Positions 7,801-15,802 of a DNA stretch of 18,906 bases are shown here, one piece after another. A program made the translations under genes and the position numbers. Source of the DNA: Actinomycetota bacterium. GTDB taxonomy: Bacteria; Actinomycetota; Humimicrobiia; Humimicrobiales; Humimicrobiaceae. Within the stretch, counting starts at the first letter, position 1; every line of letters begins with the position of its first letter. Below the pieces are notes generated by a model that searched no databases, was not told the DNA's origin, and worked only from the letters and a program-made list of their open reading frames with translations. The stretch is taken from positions 1-18,906 of the forward strand of contig JAMDDL010000183.1 in the NCBI GenBank assembly GCA_023488645.1. The letters are read 5' to 3'.

Positions 7801-9321
7801 ATGGAAGAAAAAGAAATTAACGAAAATCAAGATGGCAACAAACTTCTCAAAGTAGAAAAAATTGTCAAAGTTTTCCCTGGAACAGTTGCGCTTAATGAGG
7901 TTGATTTTGATTTGGACAAGGGAGAAGTCCATGCAATAGTTGGAGAGAACGGTGCGGGAAAATCTACACTTATGAAAATACTTTCTGGTGCATATATAAA
8001 AACTTCAGGTTCAATTTATATTGACGGGAAAGAAATAGAAATCAGCAATGTTTTAAATGCAAGCAATCTGGGTATAAGCATGATTTATCAGGAGTTGGAA
8101 AATATTCCAAAAATCACTGTTTCAGAAAATATTTTTATAGGAAGATTGCCAGGTACAAGATTAAAGGGTTTTGTTAATTTTAAAAAGTTATATTCAGAAA
8201 CTAAAAGAATATTAAACGAATTTGAAATAAACATTGACCCCGGTACAAGAGTTAGCAAATTAAGTATTGCTCAACAGCAATTTGTAGAAATCATTAAAGC
8301 AATTAATGCTCAAAATGCAAGAATAATCATAATGGATGAACCAACTTCTTCACTGACAAAAGATGAAACTGAAAAGTTATTTTCGATAATTAAAGAGCTT
8401 AAGAAAAAGTGCATAAGTATAATATATATTTCTCACAGACTGGATGAGGTCATTGGAATTGCGGACAGGGTTAGTGTATTTAGAGATGGTAGAAATGTCG
8501 GAACATTAGACAAGAATAATTTTGATGCACAGAAGATAATCTCATTAATGATTGGCCATACGATTGAAGAAGATAAAAAGGAAAAAGTTGAAAGAAAAAA
8601 AATAGTTTTTGAAGTTAGAAATTTAAACATAAAAAATAGGATTAAAAATTTTAATCTTAAACTTCATGAGGGTGAAATACTTGGAGTTGCAGGACTTATG
8701 GGTTCGGGAAAAGATGAATTGGTAAAAAGTCTTTTTGGAATCTGGCCTACAACCTCTAAAGAATTATATTTTTATGATAAAAAAATATCTGTCAAATCGC
8801 CGAGAGATGCAGTGAATTTAGGTATAGTTTATTTACCTGAAGAAAGAAAGATTCAGTCATTATTTTTAACTTTAAGTGTGAAATATAATATCTCCCCAAT
8901 CTGGCTTTTTAATAATTACAGAAAATTTTTTATAAATGATATAAGGGAAAATGAGTTAAGCAAACAGTTCATAAAAAAGCTTTCTATTAAGACTCCTTCC
9001 GTATATCAGCAGATAATAAATTTAAGTGGTGGTAATCAGCAGAAAGTAATATTTTCAAGATTAATTGCAGTTAAACCTAAATTAATGATTTTAAATGATC
9101 CGACAAGAGGTGTTGATGTTGGCAGCAAGGAAGAAATTCATAATTTAATTCACCAGATGGCTCTTGATGGGACTTCATTTATAATACTTTCCTCAGAAAT
9201 TCCTGAAATAAGTAAAATTGCAAACAGAGTCATAGTCTTATCAAAGGGAGAAATTTGCGGTGAATTTATTGATGAAAAGGTTACTACTAAAGATATATTA
9301 ATTTGCGCTACAAGGGTTTAA
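7801..9321 (+). CDS. CUT2-type sugar ABC transporter double ATPase (RbsA/MglA/XylG family)
   Basis: Cytoplasmic energy-coupling subunit with two fused nucleotide-binding domains, 506 residues, the usual length. Domain 1 is complete: Walker A GENGAGKST (48-56), Q-loop YQEL, signature LSIAQQQ (154-160), Walker B IIIMDEP (Asp179, Glu180) and His212 in ISHRLDE. Domain 2 is divergent: Walker A GSGKDE (301-306, Lys304), signature LSGGNQQ (408-414), a Walker B reading MILNDP with Asn432 and Asp433 where Asp-Glu is usual, and SSE in place of the switch histidine. Loss of that histidine is normal in this family; the double Walker B change is less so. The ATG at 7801 has no Shine-Dalgarno. It is the first gene of the operon, ahead of two permeases and a binding protein. 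Confidence 0.93.
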   Translation: MEEKEINENQDGNKLLKVEKIVKVFPGTVALNEVDFDLDKGEVHAIVGENGAGKSTLMKILSGAYIKTSGSIYIDGKEIEISNVLNASNLGISMIYQELENIPKITVSENIFIGRLPGTRLKGFVNFKKLYSETKRILNEFEINIDPGTRVSKLSIAQQQFVEIIKAINAQNARIIIMDEPTSSLTKDETEKLFSIIKELKKKCISIIYISHRLDEVIGIADRVSVFRDGRNVGTLDKNNFDAQKIISLMIGHTIEEDKKEKVERKKIVFEVRNLNIKNRIKNFNLKLHEGEILGVAGLMGSGKDELVKSLFGIWPTTSKELYFYDKKISVKSPRDAVNLGIVYLPEERKIQSLFLTLSVKYNISPIWLFNNYRKFFINDIRENELSKQFIKKLSIKTPSVYQQIINLSGGNQQKVIFSRLIAVKPKLMILNDPTRGVDVGSKEEIHNLIHQMALDGTSFIILSSEIPEISKIANRVIVLSKGEICGEFIDEKVTTKDILICATRV

Positions 9322-9323
9322 AT

Positions 9324-10268
9324 ATGAAGAATAAAAGCTTAAATTTTTTAAAAATTCAGACAAATCTGGTTATATTAGTTTTACTTGTTATTATTCTATC
9401 AATTACTGTTCCTTCATTCAGACAAGTATCAAATTTTCTTAATATTTTAAAAAGTATTTCTGTTATTTCAATAATCAGCTGCGGAATGACCTTAGTAGTA
9501 ATTGGTGGTGGTCTTGACTTGTCTGTTGGTTCAACCTTTTCACTGGCAGCAGTTATATCAATTGTTATGATCAATAAAAATAGTGTTGTTCTGGCAATTA
9601 TCGTTCCCATTATTGCTGCAATTATAATTGGGATTTTAAATGGTGCTATTACAAGCTATTTTAATATTAGTTCAATAATAGTCACTTTAGGTATGTTATC
9701 TGTTGTTGGAGGTTTTGCTCTTTTTTATGTAAATGGGGGGACCCAAGTAGCAAATCCAAATAAAATATTTGAATCAATCGCAAAAATTAATTTGTTTAAG
9801 ATACCTTTATATTGCTATATCTTTATTATTATAGCCATTATTTATGAAATATTATTAAAGAGAACCACTTTTGGTAGGAATCTAATCTTAATAGGAACTA
9901 ATCCAGAGGCGGCAAAGATAATTGGTATAAACATTACCTTAACAAGGTCGTTAAGCTTTATCATATGCAGTGTTTCAGTGGCAATAGCTGCAATTCTTTT
10001 ATCATCAAGGTTAATGACTGCTGCTCCAACTGCTGGAGTAGGTTATGAATTTGACGTAATAACTGCAATAGTAATAGGTGGTATTAGTTTAAGTGGTGGA
10101 AAAGGAAATATTTATAATACAGTTATTGGAGCTATATTACTGGGTGTAGTTATAAATGCTTTAACACTTACTAATGTTCCGTTTGCATTTCAAGCTATTA
10201 CCAAAGGATTTTTAATTATTTTAGCTATTACTCTGGATGTAAGAGCAAGGAGTAGTTTTGAAAACTAA
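9324..10268 (+). CDS. CUT2-type sugar ABC transporter permease (RbsC-like), first copy
   Basis: Integral inner-membrane permease of the BPD_transp_2 family, 314 residues with about eight to ten hydrophobic segments, forming part of the sugar channel. Hallmarks: GGGLDLSVGS early on, the cytoplasmic loop KRTTFGRNLILIGTNPEAAKIIGI that contacts the ATPase, and ITAIVIGGISLSGGKG near the C-terminus. I chose the ATG at 9324, with AAGGG at 9312-9316 and a 7-base spacer; the frame stays open back to a TTG at 9303 inside the ATPase gene, but that lacks a ribosome site. It begins two bases after the ATPase stop and overlaps the next permease by 11 bases, so translation is coupled. The neighbouring permease is a clear paralogue, pointing to a heterodimeric channel. 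Confidence 0.93.
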   Translation: MKNKSLNFLKIQTNLVILVLLVIILSITVPSFRQVSNFLNILKSISVISIISCGMTLVVIGGGLDLSVGSTFSLAAVISIVMINKNSVVLAIIVPIIAAIIIGILNGAITSYFNISSIIVTLGMLSVVGGFALFYVNGGTQVANPNKIFESIAKINLFKIPLYCYIFIIIAIIYEILLKRTTFGRNLILIGTNPEAAKIIGINITLTRSLSFIICSVSVAIAAILLSSRLMTAAPTAGVGYEFDVITAIVIGGISLSGGKGNIYNTVIGAILLGVVINALTLTNVPFAFQAITKGFLIILAITLDVRARSSFEN

Positions 10269-11202
10269 TAAAGTATTAGATTTTTTTAATGAACAAAAAA
10301 TTTTTGTAGTTATAATTTTAATAGCTATTATTTTAACCATCAAAACAACTTATTTTATTAGTTTTACTAACATAATAAATATCCTCATGTTTATTTCTAT
10401 TGAGGGCATTATTGTAATAGGAATGACCTATCTCATTATTTTAAAAGAACTTGATCTTTCCATCGGATCTACCATGGCTTTAAGTGGAGTTTTAGCGATA
10501 TATCTACAAAAATATGGAATATTTGTTGGAATAATTTCAGGATTATTACTAGGGATGGCTGTAGGATTATTAAATGGATTTCTGGTTACCAAATTGAAAT
10601 TGACTTCCATTGCTGTAACACTTGGTACGATGGTCATGTTAAATGGTTTTGTTTTTGCATTTACCAATAGTGCAACGATTAAGGGTACTAATAAATCTTT
10701 TCCTTTAATAGCAAATACAACAGTTTTTAAAATTCCTATTCCCATAGTTGTTTTTTTAGTCCTCGTCATAATTTTTGAAATTATTCTAAAGAGAACCTAT
10801 TTTGGGAGAAATATATATGCTGTTGGTGGCAATATTATCGCCAGTAAATTTTTTGGCATAAAAGTAGAAATGGTTAGAATAGCTGCCTTCGTTTTAACTG
10901 GTTTTTTGGCAGGCCTAGCTGGAGTTTTACTTGCATCAAAAATAAATATCGCCTCTGGAAGAATAGGTCTCAATACAGCCATATTGGTAATTACAGCAGT
11001 ACTCTTAGGTGGAGTAAGCCTTTCAGGTGGAGAAGGATCAGTGTTTAAGGCATTTCAAGGAATGCTACTCATAGGTATTTTAAATAATGCAATGGTTATA
11101 TTACAAATTAATGACTTTATTCAAGATATAATCAGGGGTTCAATTCTGATAATAATTCTTATTATTGCTGGTGTAAGTATAAATAGGGCAAAGTATATTT
11201 AG
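10258..11202 (+). CDS. CUT2-type sugar ABC transporter permease (RbsC-like), second copy
   Basis: Second membrane subunit of the importer, 314 residues, BPD_transp_2 family. It carries KELDLSIGSTMALSG, the ATPase-contacting loop KRTYFGRNIYAVGGN, and TAVLLGGVSLSGGEG, all aligning with the first permease. The start is a TTG at 10258 with AAGGAG at 10247-10252 and a 5-base spacer; it overlaps the end of the previous gene by 11 bases, a typical coupled arrangement. The paralogy suggests an old duplication that now makes a heterodimer. Substrate specificity cannot be read from the permease. A 183-base gap with unusual signals follows before the binding-protein gene. Confidence 0.93.
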   Translation: MKTNKVLDFFNEQKIFVVIILIAIILTIKTTYFISFTNIINILMFISIEGIIVIGMTYLIILKELDLSIGSTMALSGVLAIYLQKYGIFVGIISGLLLGMAVGLLNGFLVTKLKLTSIAVTLGTMVMLNGFVFAFTNSATIKGTNKSFPLIANTTVFKIPIPIVVFLVLVIIFEIILKRTYFGRNIYAVGGNIIASKFFGIKVEMVRIAAFVLTGFLAGLAGVLLASKINIASGRIGLNTAILVITAVLLGGVSLSGGEGSVFKAFQGMLLIGILNNAMVILQINDFIQDIIRGSILIIILIIAGVSINRAKYI

Positions 11203-11242
11203 ATTTAAAAACTTGATTGTAAATATCAATATCATTAACACG

Positions 11243-11253
11243 TAAGGAGGTGA
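11243..11253 (+). promoter_or_regulatory. Orphan full-length Shine-Dalgarno sequence 1
   Basis: TAAGGAGGTGA is fully complementary to the anti-Shine-Dalgarno end of 16S rRNA but has no usable start codon at a normal distance. The only frame nearby begins with a GTG inside the motif itself and gives 18 codons. It resembles the 5' stabilising STAB-SD of Bacillus cry3A mRNA, which acts through ribosome binding without translation. Confidence 0.5.
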
Positions 11254-11313
11254 AAATAGGAAACTTCTTTAGAGTCTGCAATAAGAAATTAAAAAACAGA
11301 TATTAAAAAACGA

Positions 11314-11324
11314 TAGGGAGGTGA
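11314..11324 (+). promoter_or_regulatory. Orphan Shine-Dalgarno sequence 2
   Basis: TAGGGAGGTGA differs from the first orphan site by one base and lies 71 bases further on. The GTG within it is followed at once by ACT TAA, so nothing can be translated from it. Both sites are preceded by similar ATTAA...ACG text, suggesting a duplicated module. Confidence 0.5.
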
Positions 11325-11385
11325 CTTAAGAGATATTTTATTTATTTTTTTAAAAAAAATATTAAGAAAAGGAGTTCTTCAAGAA

Positions 11386-12444
11386 ATGAAAAGAATAAAA
11401 ATTTCTACAATTGTTCTTGTGACTTTTGCAATTATTGCTACTCTTGTTATTTTGCCAGGTTGCAAAACAGCAGTTACAACGACAACTGCAGCAGCAGCTA
11501 CAACGACAACTGCAGCAGCAGAAACTACCGCAGCTGAAACTACTAAAGCAGCTAAAACTTATAAAATAGTTAATCTTTGGCTAGGTATGGCAGCACCATA
11601 TTGTCCTCCGTATAAAGCTACATTTGAAGCCGGTGCCAAAGAAAATGGGTGGGATTTAACATTTTTTGACGGTAAATTTGATGCTGCTCTGCAAGCAAAT
11701 CAAATGGACGAAGCAATTGCTATGAAGCCTGATTTAATTATTCTATGTGCTCTTGATGCATCAGGTATGGCTGCCGGTATGAAGAAAGCATTTGATGCTG
11801 GTATTCCTTTAATAGTGGATCATACTCTTGCAAATAAGGAAGATCAGCAATATACAATTGCTTATACAGGTCCTGATAATTATACAGAAGGTCTGTTAGG
11901 CGGTGAGCTTATGAATGAAGCGCTTGGCGGAAAAGGTAAAGTAGTTATAATAACTGGCGCAACAGGTCAGGAAGCAGCAATAAACAGGCCAAAAGGTTTT
12001 AGAGACAAACTAAAAGAGCTCAATTCCCAAATAGAAGTTTTAGCTGAGCAGACTGCAGAATGGGATAAAGCTAAAGCAACAAAAGTTATGGCAGATTTCA
12101 TAACCAGATATGGTAAAGAATTAAATGGAGTTTATGGAGCTGATGATACATTAGCTGTAGGTGCTTTTATTGCTCTTCAGGAAGCAGGATATAAGAAGGG
12201 TGATCTTATACTAGTTGGAGTAGGCGGAAGCAAGGAAGGCCTTGCTGCGATTAAAGATGGAACTATTTATGGTACAGTTCTACAGTCACCTGTTGCAGGG
12301 GCAAAAGCTGCAATTGAAACCATAAAGAAGGCATTGGAACAGGGTATCAAACCTCCTAAACAGATGGATCCATATTTGAGATTCATGCCATTACCAAAAA
12401 TAACTGCTGCAAATGTAGATCAATATCTACCTGGGGAATGGTAA
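11386..12444 (+). CDS. Sugar ABC transporter substrate-binding lipoprotein (Peripla_BP_4 type)
   Basis: Extracytoplasmic sugar receptor of the importer, 352 residues. A basic N-terminus and hydrophobic segment (4-22) end in LPGC, with Cys26 as the predicted lipidation site. Next is a low-complexity Thr/Ala/Glu tether (about 28-57), then a type I periplasmic-binding fold beginning at TYKIVNLW. Recognisable elements include the hinge-region segment DLIILCALDASGM, the PLIVDHTLA strand, VVIITGATGQEAAINRPKGF, GVYGADDTLAVGAF and LVGVGG. The ATG follows AAAGGAG (11368-11374) with a long 11-base spacer. It is last in the transport operon, just before a strong terminator, an arrangement that can raise its level over the membrane subunits. 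Neighbours suggest a 6-deoxyhexose or related sugar as ligand; this is inferred. Confidence 0.92.
   Translation: MKRIKISTIVLVTFAIIATLVILPGCKTAVTTTTAAAATTTTAAAETTAAETTKAAKTYKIVNLWLGMAAPYCPPYKATFEAGAKENGWDLTFFDGKFDAALQANQMDEAIAMKPDLIILCALDASGMAAGMKKAFDAGIPLIVDHTLANKEDQQYTIAYTGPDNYTEGLLGGELMNEALGGKGKVVIITGATGQEAAINRPKGFRDKLKELNSQIEVLAEQTAEWDKAKATKVMADFITRYGKELNGVYGADDTLAVGAFIALQEAGYKKGDLILVGVGGSKEGLAAIKDGTIYGTVLQSPVAGAKAAIETIKKALEQGIKPPKQMDPYLRFMPLPKITAANVDQYLPGEW
11475..11522 (+). repeat. Tandem 24-bp duplication encoding the lipoprotein linker
   Basis: Two head-to-tail 24-bp units (11475-11498, 11499-11522) identical over their first 23 bases encode the tether's TTTTAAA repeats. Replication slippage is the likely origin, and linker length may vary between strains. 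Confidence 0.85.
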
Positions 12445-12456
12445 AAGCATGGTTGT

Positions 12457-12497
12457 TTGGCATAGCAAGTTCTATCTTGCTATGCCAAGTCTTTTTT
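12457..12497 (+). terminator. Rho-independent terminator after the binding-protein gene
   Basis: A perfect 13-bp stem, TTGGCATAGCAAG (12457-12469) with its complement at 12476-12488, a 6-base loop TTCTAT, and a tail TCTTTTTT (12490-12497). It starts 13 bases after the binding-protein stop. It should end or sharply reduce transcription before the isomerase gene, which therefore needs readthrough or its own promoter. Confidence 0.95.
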
Positions 12498-12583
12498 GAG
12501 AAAACAAGAAAATTATAACCTAATTATTTGAGAAATTTAATCAATATTTTTAGTAAAAAAAGAAATATAAAAAGGAAATATAA

Positions 12584-13975
12584 ATGTTATGCAGAAATGA
12601 AAAAACAAAGGTTGGGCTTATAGTTACAATGTCAGAAGATGTTTGGCCTGATGATTTCGTTTCTTTAGTTGCAAGCTTCATAAAACCTGCAAAAGATATG
12701 CTTGAAAAGCTGAATTTTGAAGTTATTACAAGTGGAAAACTTTGCAGGAGTATAGCTGATGCAAGAGAACAGGGAAAGTTTCTAAGAGATAAGGAAATTG
12801 ATGTATTAGTTAACCATGTAGGTACCTGGACTTATGCCAATGACAGCATAGCTGTTACTCAAATTGTAAATGTTCCCGTGATAGTATGGCCTGCTTACAG
12901 CAGGGACTCATTGGGAATAGCAGGTGGAGTAATAGTCAGGGGTTCTCATGAAGAATTAAACTTGAAGAATTACATAGTTTATGGTGATTACAACGATAAA
13001 GAACTTCAAAAAGAAATTTCAGTTTTAATTAAGGGAATAGCAGGAGCTACAAAACTTAGAGGTTTAAGGTTTGGAATAGGCGGGACTAGAAGCATGGGAA
13101 TGATTGCTGCACAACCTGATCCCAATCAATGGTCCCGTGATTTTGGAATTGATGTTGATGGTTTTGAGCAGGTGCTTCTTATAGAGAGAGCAAAAAAATA
13201 TGGACAGAAAAAAGTTGATGAATTTTATAACTGGATGCTAAAGGAATTTAAAGGCATACAGGTAAAAAAAGAAGTAATGGATGCTCAAATAAGAATGTAT
13301 TTTGCTCTTAGGGATTATATTATTGAAAGGGATTATGATTTTGTTGCAGTTAAATGCCTGCCTGAATTACCCTATATATACACAACTTTTTGCCTGGCAC
13401 ACAGTTTGCTTAATGACTCAAGTAATGATGGTTTTGGAATAAAATGCCCGTTTGTTGCAGCATGTGAAGCTGACTGTAATGCTGCTCTGACAATGCAGAT
13501 TCTAAAAAGTATTTCAAATAAAACGTCCTTATTTACCGATATTCTTTATCTGGATTATGAGAAGAAACTTGCAACCATGGGAAATTGTGGCTCACAACCT
13601 ACAGATTTGGCTCCATCAAGAAAAGATGTTTGCTGGGTTAACGAAGGTTTCATAGGACATACTTTTAAGATTGGTTGTGCTTGTCCAAGATATTTTGGGA
13701 AAGAGGGTGTGGTTACTGTTGCCAGACTCACCAGAGTGAACGGTAAATATCATATGCTTGTTACTTCAGGAAATTCAATTAGGTTTGACCCAAAACCAGA
13801 AGAAGAAGCTGGTTCGAAGCAACACCCGAAACATTTTATCAGGTTTAATTGTGATGACCATAATTTTGTAAGATCACTTAGAACAAACCACTTACATTTG
13901 GTTTATGGGGATTATGTTGAAGAGTTAAAAACCACATGTGAAGTTTTAGACATTATTCCTGTAGTACCTAAATAA
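12584..13975 (+). CDS. L-fucose/L-arabinose isomerase-family enzyme
   Basis: Cytosolic metal-dependent aldose-ketose isomerase-like protein, 463 residues. This is shorter than the ~590-residue E. coli FucI, mainly at the N-terminus. The C-terminal domain keeps the expected metal ligands: Glu295 in ACEADCNAAL, Asp319 in TDILYLDYE, and a C-terminal histidine in TNHLHLVYGD (His436 or His438). The 24-residue spacing of Glu295 and Asp319 equals that of Glu337 and Asp361 in E. coli FucI. HCG-like text appears as GNCGSQPTD. The start has AAAGGA at 12571-12576 with a 7-base spacer. The adjacent mutarotase suggests a 6-deoxyhexose (fucose- or rhamnose-like) substrate, but family members vary, so no gene symbol is given. 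No kinase or aldolase is in the window. Confidence 0.82.
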   Translation: MLCRNEKTKVGLIVTMSEDVWPDDFVSLVASFIKPAKDMLEKLNFEVITSGKLCRSIADAREQGKFLRDKEIDVLVNHVGTWTYANDSIAVTQIVNVPVIVWPAYSRDSLGIAGGVIVRGSHEELNLKNYIVYGDYNDKELQKEISVLIKGIAGATKLRGLRFGIGGTRSMGMIAAQPDPNQWSRDFGIDVDGFEQVLLIERAKKYGQKKVDEFYNWMLKEFKGIQVKKEVMDAQIRMYFALRDYIIERDYDFVAVKCLPELPYIYTTFCLAHSLLNDSSNDGFGIKCPFVAACEADCNAALTMQILKSISNKTSLFTDILYLDYEKKLATMGNCGSQPTDLAPSRKDVCWVNEGFIGHTFKIGCACPRYFGKEGVVTVARLTRVNGKYHMLVTSGNSIRFDPKPEEEAGSKQHPKHFIRFNCDDHNFVRSLRTNHLHLVYGDYVEELKTTCEVLDIIPVVPK

Positions 13976-14089
13976 TTATTTAAACATAATTAAAATTTTA
14001 AAAAATTTCAGATCTTAAGAATATGGGAAAAAATAAATAGACTCCTAATATTTTATTTGGATAAATAACTAATTTTGAGAAATAAAGAA

Positions 14090-15304
14090 ATGATGGAAAA
14101 ACAAATAAATTTCAAAGAAAAATTTAAAGAAATAATAGAACATAAAACTAAGAAAAATTTTTTACTGGATTATGGTGGAGACCAGGCATCTGTTTCTATT
14201 TTTGCTTACAATAATGTTCTTGCAAAATTAGGGATTAAAAGAACACCTCGTATAAACAACTTTGTGCAATTGTCATCCTTACCTGAAAAAGAATTTCTTG
14301 ATAAATATAGTATTGGTTTCAGGTGGCTTTATCCAAAACCTTCAAAAAAGACAAAAAAATTACTTGAGCAGTATAAAGAAACAGTAAATATTAATATTGG
14401 TGAAGAAATAAAAAAGGGCTATGTTTCAGGTGGGACAGGCAAGGTTTTTTTAGATGAGTGGGGTGTAAAATGGAAAAGATCTGCTTATTATTTTGAAATG
14501 ATCGAGCACCCTCTTGAAGGAAAATCTCTTGAAGAAATAAAAAAATATAAATTTCCGGATCCTTCCGATAAAGACAGAATTGAGAATTTAAATAAAGAAC
14601 TTGACGCATATTTAAAAGAGAATCTGGATTATATTATTTCTCTTAGCCAGTCATATGGAGGAATACTGGAAACAGCATTGTGGATCAGGGGGTTTATGGA
14701 TTTTTATATGGATATTGCTTCTAATAATAAAGAGGGAAATTATATTCTGGACAGCATTAAAGAATATTTTATTGAGTGGAATAGAAACTATGTCAGTTCA
14801 ATTAATGGCAGAGCGGATATTGTAGCAACGGGGGATGATTATGGGATGCAGGACAGAACAATACTTGCCCCTGATTTATGGAGGAGGCAAATAAAACCAA
14901 GATATGAAGAATTAATATATGATTCAAAATCTAAATATAAAAACATAAAGTGGTTTCATCATTCATGCGGTTCCATATACCCAATAATAAATGATATGAT
15001 AGAAATAGGAATTGATATATTAAATCCGATTCAACCTACGGCTAAGGATATGAATCCTGAAAAGCTTAAAAAGGATTTTGGAGATAAAATTACTTTCCAT
15101 GGAGGTATAGATGTTCAAAAATTATTGCCTTTTGGTACTCCTGATCAAATCAGAAATGAAGTTAAGAAAATAATTAATATACTCTCAGAGAACGGCGGAT
15201 ATCTGGTTGCTCCTTCTCATAATATTCAGGCAAAGACTCCAGTTGAAAATGTCCTGGCATTTTACGATACTGTTAATGAATGCTTTAATGAAATAAATAT
15301 GTAA
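14090..15304 (+). CDS. URO-D superfamily protein, MtaA/methyltransferase-like (copy 1)
   Basis: A 404-residue TIM-barrel protein of the uroporphyrinogen decarboxylase superfamily, but not a HemE: no N-terminal RQAGR motif is present and the length exceeds HemE. The C-terminal half shows GDDYGMQ, then FHHSCGS with His291-x-Cys293, GIDILNPIQP, FHGGID, and YLVAPSHNIQ with His377 where the third zinc ligand (Cys) of MtaA-type methylcobalamin methyltransferases falls. A zinc site made of His, Cys and His is inferred. Such proteins activate thiols or methyl donors in corrinoid-linked methyl transfer; the substrate here is unknown. The start is uncertain: ATG at 14090 or 14093, or TTG at 14075, none with a good ribosome site. 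A 114-bp gap separates it from the isomerase gene. Confidence 0.82.
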   Translation: MMEKQINFKEKFKEIIEHKTKKNFLLDYGGDQASVSIFAYNNVLAKLGIKRTPRINNFVQLSSLPEKEFLDKYSIGFRWLYPKPSKKTKKLLEQYKETVNINIGEEIKKGYVSGGTGKVFLDEWGVKWKRSAYYFEMIEHPLEGKSLEEIKKYKFPDPSDKDRIENLNKELDAYLKENLDYIISLSQSYGGILETALWIRGFMDFYMDIASNNKEGNYILDSIKEYFIEWNRNYVSSINGRADIVATGDDYGMQDRTILAPDLWRRQIKPRYEELIYDSKSKYKNIKWFHHSCGSIYPIINDMIEIGIDILNPIQPTAKDMNPEKLKKDFGDKITFHGGIDVQKLLPFGTPDQIRNEVKKIINILSENGGYLVAPSHNIQAKTPVENVLAFYDTVNECFNEINM

Positions 15305-15429
15305 GAAACAAGTAAGGTAAATTATTGTGGTAATATTTAGTAAAATCGGATTATTTAGACTTAGGTAAAAATATTAGCAATTAAATTTTTATATGTTTTT
15401 TATAATTTTAAATTGAAAGGAAGACTATT

Positions 15430-15783
15430 ATGGAAGAAGAATATGACCATGTAATGTTCATGCAAAAAATAAAGTCTGAAAAAACCGAAGATTATATAAA
15501 AGCTCATCACGAAGCCTGGCCGGAACTGCTGAAAGCCATAAGAGACTCAGGTATTGAAAGAGAATTTGTCTGGGTTAATGAGGATACTTGTTATATTTAT
15601 ATGATGGCTAAAGATTTTAACAAGGCAATGTCTGATTTGGCTAAGACAGAAATATTTAAAAAATGGTCGGATAAAATGGAAGGGTTCCTGGCTAAAATGC
15701 AGGATTATTCTGAAGGTGGTCAGAATGTTGTTACTTTTAATAAGGTTTTTGATTTAGAGACTCAGCTCAAGAAAATAAAATAA
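15430..15783 (+). CDS. L-rhamnose/L-fucose mutarotase (RhaM, DUF718 family)
   Basis: Small cytosolic enzyme, 117 residues (E. coli RhaM has 104), that interconverts alpha and beta anomers of 6-deoxyhexoses. The alpha-beta ferredoxin-like fold pattern is clear. Tyr22 and His26 in YIKAHHEAWPEL align with catalytic Tyr18 and His22 of RhaM, and FKKWSDKM matches the RWWKYM region with the second Trp replaced by Ser80. Relatives in this family act on rhamnose, and a Xanthomonas member acts on L-fucose, so the sugar is not settled. The start has AAAGGA at 15416-15421 and an 8-base spacer. A lone TATAAT at 15401-15406 lacks a good -35. The gene lies between a URO-D gene and the regulator gene, 19 bases before the latter. 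Confidence 0.88.
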   Translation: MEEEYDHVMFMQKIKSEKTEDYIKAHHEAWPELLKAIRDSGIEREFVWVNEDTCYIYMMAKDFNKAMSDLAKTEIFKKWSDKMEGFLAKMQDYSEGGQNVVTFNKVFDLETQLKKIK

Positions 15784-15802
15784 AAAAATAACTTATAAAG
15801 AC

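Noticed and set aside
9303..9323. Earlier TTG start for the first permease
   Set aside because: It lies inside the ATPase gene without a ribosome site, while the ATG at 9324 has AAGGG at a good distance and a typical permease N-terminus.
11250..11306. 18-codon frame starting with GTG within the first orphan Shine-Dalgarno
   Set aside because: The start codon is part of the ribosome-binding motif and has no site of its own upstream; the peptide has no recognisable features.
15374..15406. Promoter ahead of the mutarotase gene based on TATAAT at 15401
   Set aside because: No acceptable -35 lies at 16-18 bases, and TATAAT alone is expected by chance in this composition.
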